NCBI GenBank assembly: GCA_002336765.1
Contig: DDES01000137.1
Coordinates: 4,546-10,588, forward strand
Direction: 5' to 3'
Source: Novosphingobium sp. UBA1948
GTDB taxonomy: Bacteria > Pseudomonadota > Alphaproteobacteria > Sphingomonadales > Sphingomonadaceae
Length of the DNA stretch: 6,043 bases
The position numbers were made by a program, and so were the translations under genes. Shown piece after piece: positions 5,902 through 6,043 of this stretch. Every line of letters starts with the position of its first letter. Position 1 is the first letter of the stretch. Under the pieces are notes generated by a model. That model worked only from the letters and a program-made list of their open reading frames with translations. It was not told the DNA's origin and ran no database searches.

Positions 5902-6043
5902 ATGGATATGCCCGCCACCAAGAAGAAGCTCGGTATCAAGGAAAAATATGCGCTGATGACGCGCGGCCTTGACTGGGAAACGACCTATCAGCCGATGGAC
6001 AAGGTGTTCCCCTATGCCAAGTTCGAAGGCATCAAGATCCACG
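5902..6043 (+). CDS. dmpN: phenol hydroxylase oxygenase alpha subunit DmpN (N-terminal fragment, cut by right edge)
   Basis: Start of the large, catalytic alpha subunit, which in this family is about 500-520 residues and carries the diiron centre that hydroxylates phenol to catechol. Only 47 codons are inside the window. They include KKKLGIKEKYALMTRGLDWE, then TTYQPMDKVFPYAKFEGIKI, which match the conserved N-terminus of DmpN/PhN (WETTYQ, VFP, FEGIKI). The Fe-ligand motifs lie beyond the edge and cannot be judged. GAGGAG at 5888-5893, eight bases before the ATG, is a strong ribosome site, stronger than that of dmpM, fitting a subunit needed in quantity. A second in-frame ATG is at codon 3. 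Gene order K-L-M-N predicts the remaining oxygenase gamma and reductase genes to the right. Confidence 0.92.
   Translation, partial: MDMPATKKKLGIKEKYALMTRGLDWETTYQPMDKVFPYAKFEGIKIH

Noticed and set aside
1..6043. Mobile elements, tRNA genes or CRISPR arrays
   Set aside because: I saw no transposase frame, terminal inverted repeats, tRNA-like clover pattern or regularly spaced repeat series; the window is filled by the catabolic cluster.

Overview
This window is the regulatory core and proximal part of a phenol/alkylphenol degradation cluster of the dmp/aph type: multicomponent phenol hydroxylase followed by catechol meta-cleavage. High GC coding sequence, strong Shine-Dalgarno sites and the protein character suggest a Gram-negative proteobacterium. 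I lean towards an alphaproteobacterium, possibly a sphingomonad, but this is an impression and not a proof.

Layout from left to right. (1) 1-1378, minus strand: an aldehyde dehydrogenase cut by the left edge (459 residues visible), best matching 2-hydroxymuconic semialdehyde dehydrogenase (DmpC/XylG type), a lower meta-pathway enzyme. (2) 1379-1567: an AT-rich divergent intergenic region with a 14-bp perfect palindrome plus a half copy 19 bp upstream, a likely operator. (3) 1568-2290, plus strand: a GntR/FCD-family repressor-like gene. (4) 2300-4015, minus strand: a DmpR/XylR-family phenol sensor-regulator, tail to tail with the GntR gene and only 9 bp away. (5) 4016-4245: an AT-rich divergent regulatory region with a near-perfect 15-bp inverted repeat, two back-to-back sigma70-like promoter candidates, and a third copy of the CTCGAGATTT motif. 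(6) 4246 to the right edge, plus strand: the phenol hydroxylase operon dmpK-dmpL-dmpM-dmpN, with dmpN cut after 47 codons.

How it fits together. The hydroxylase turns phenol into catechol. The ring-cleavage enzyme, which should lie outside the window, makes 2-hydroxymuconic semialdehyde, and the left-hand dehydrogenase oxidises that product. Two regulators, one activator-like (DmpR family) and one repressor-like (GntR family), sit between the upper and lower pathway genes. A shared palindromic motif suggests that the GntR protein watches both promoters.

The most unusual point is the DmpR-family protein. Its phenol-sensing pocket and metal-site residues look intact, but the AAA+ domain has lost the GAFTGA loop that contacts sigma54 and several other key residues (Walker B order, sensor II arginine). 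In agreement, I find no GG-N10-GC (-24/-12) element upstream of dmpK, and instead see sigma70-like hexamers inside the inverted repeat. This points to a phenol regulator that no longer works through sigma54.
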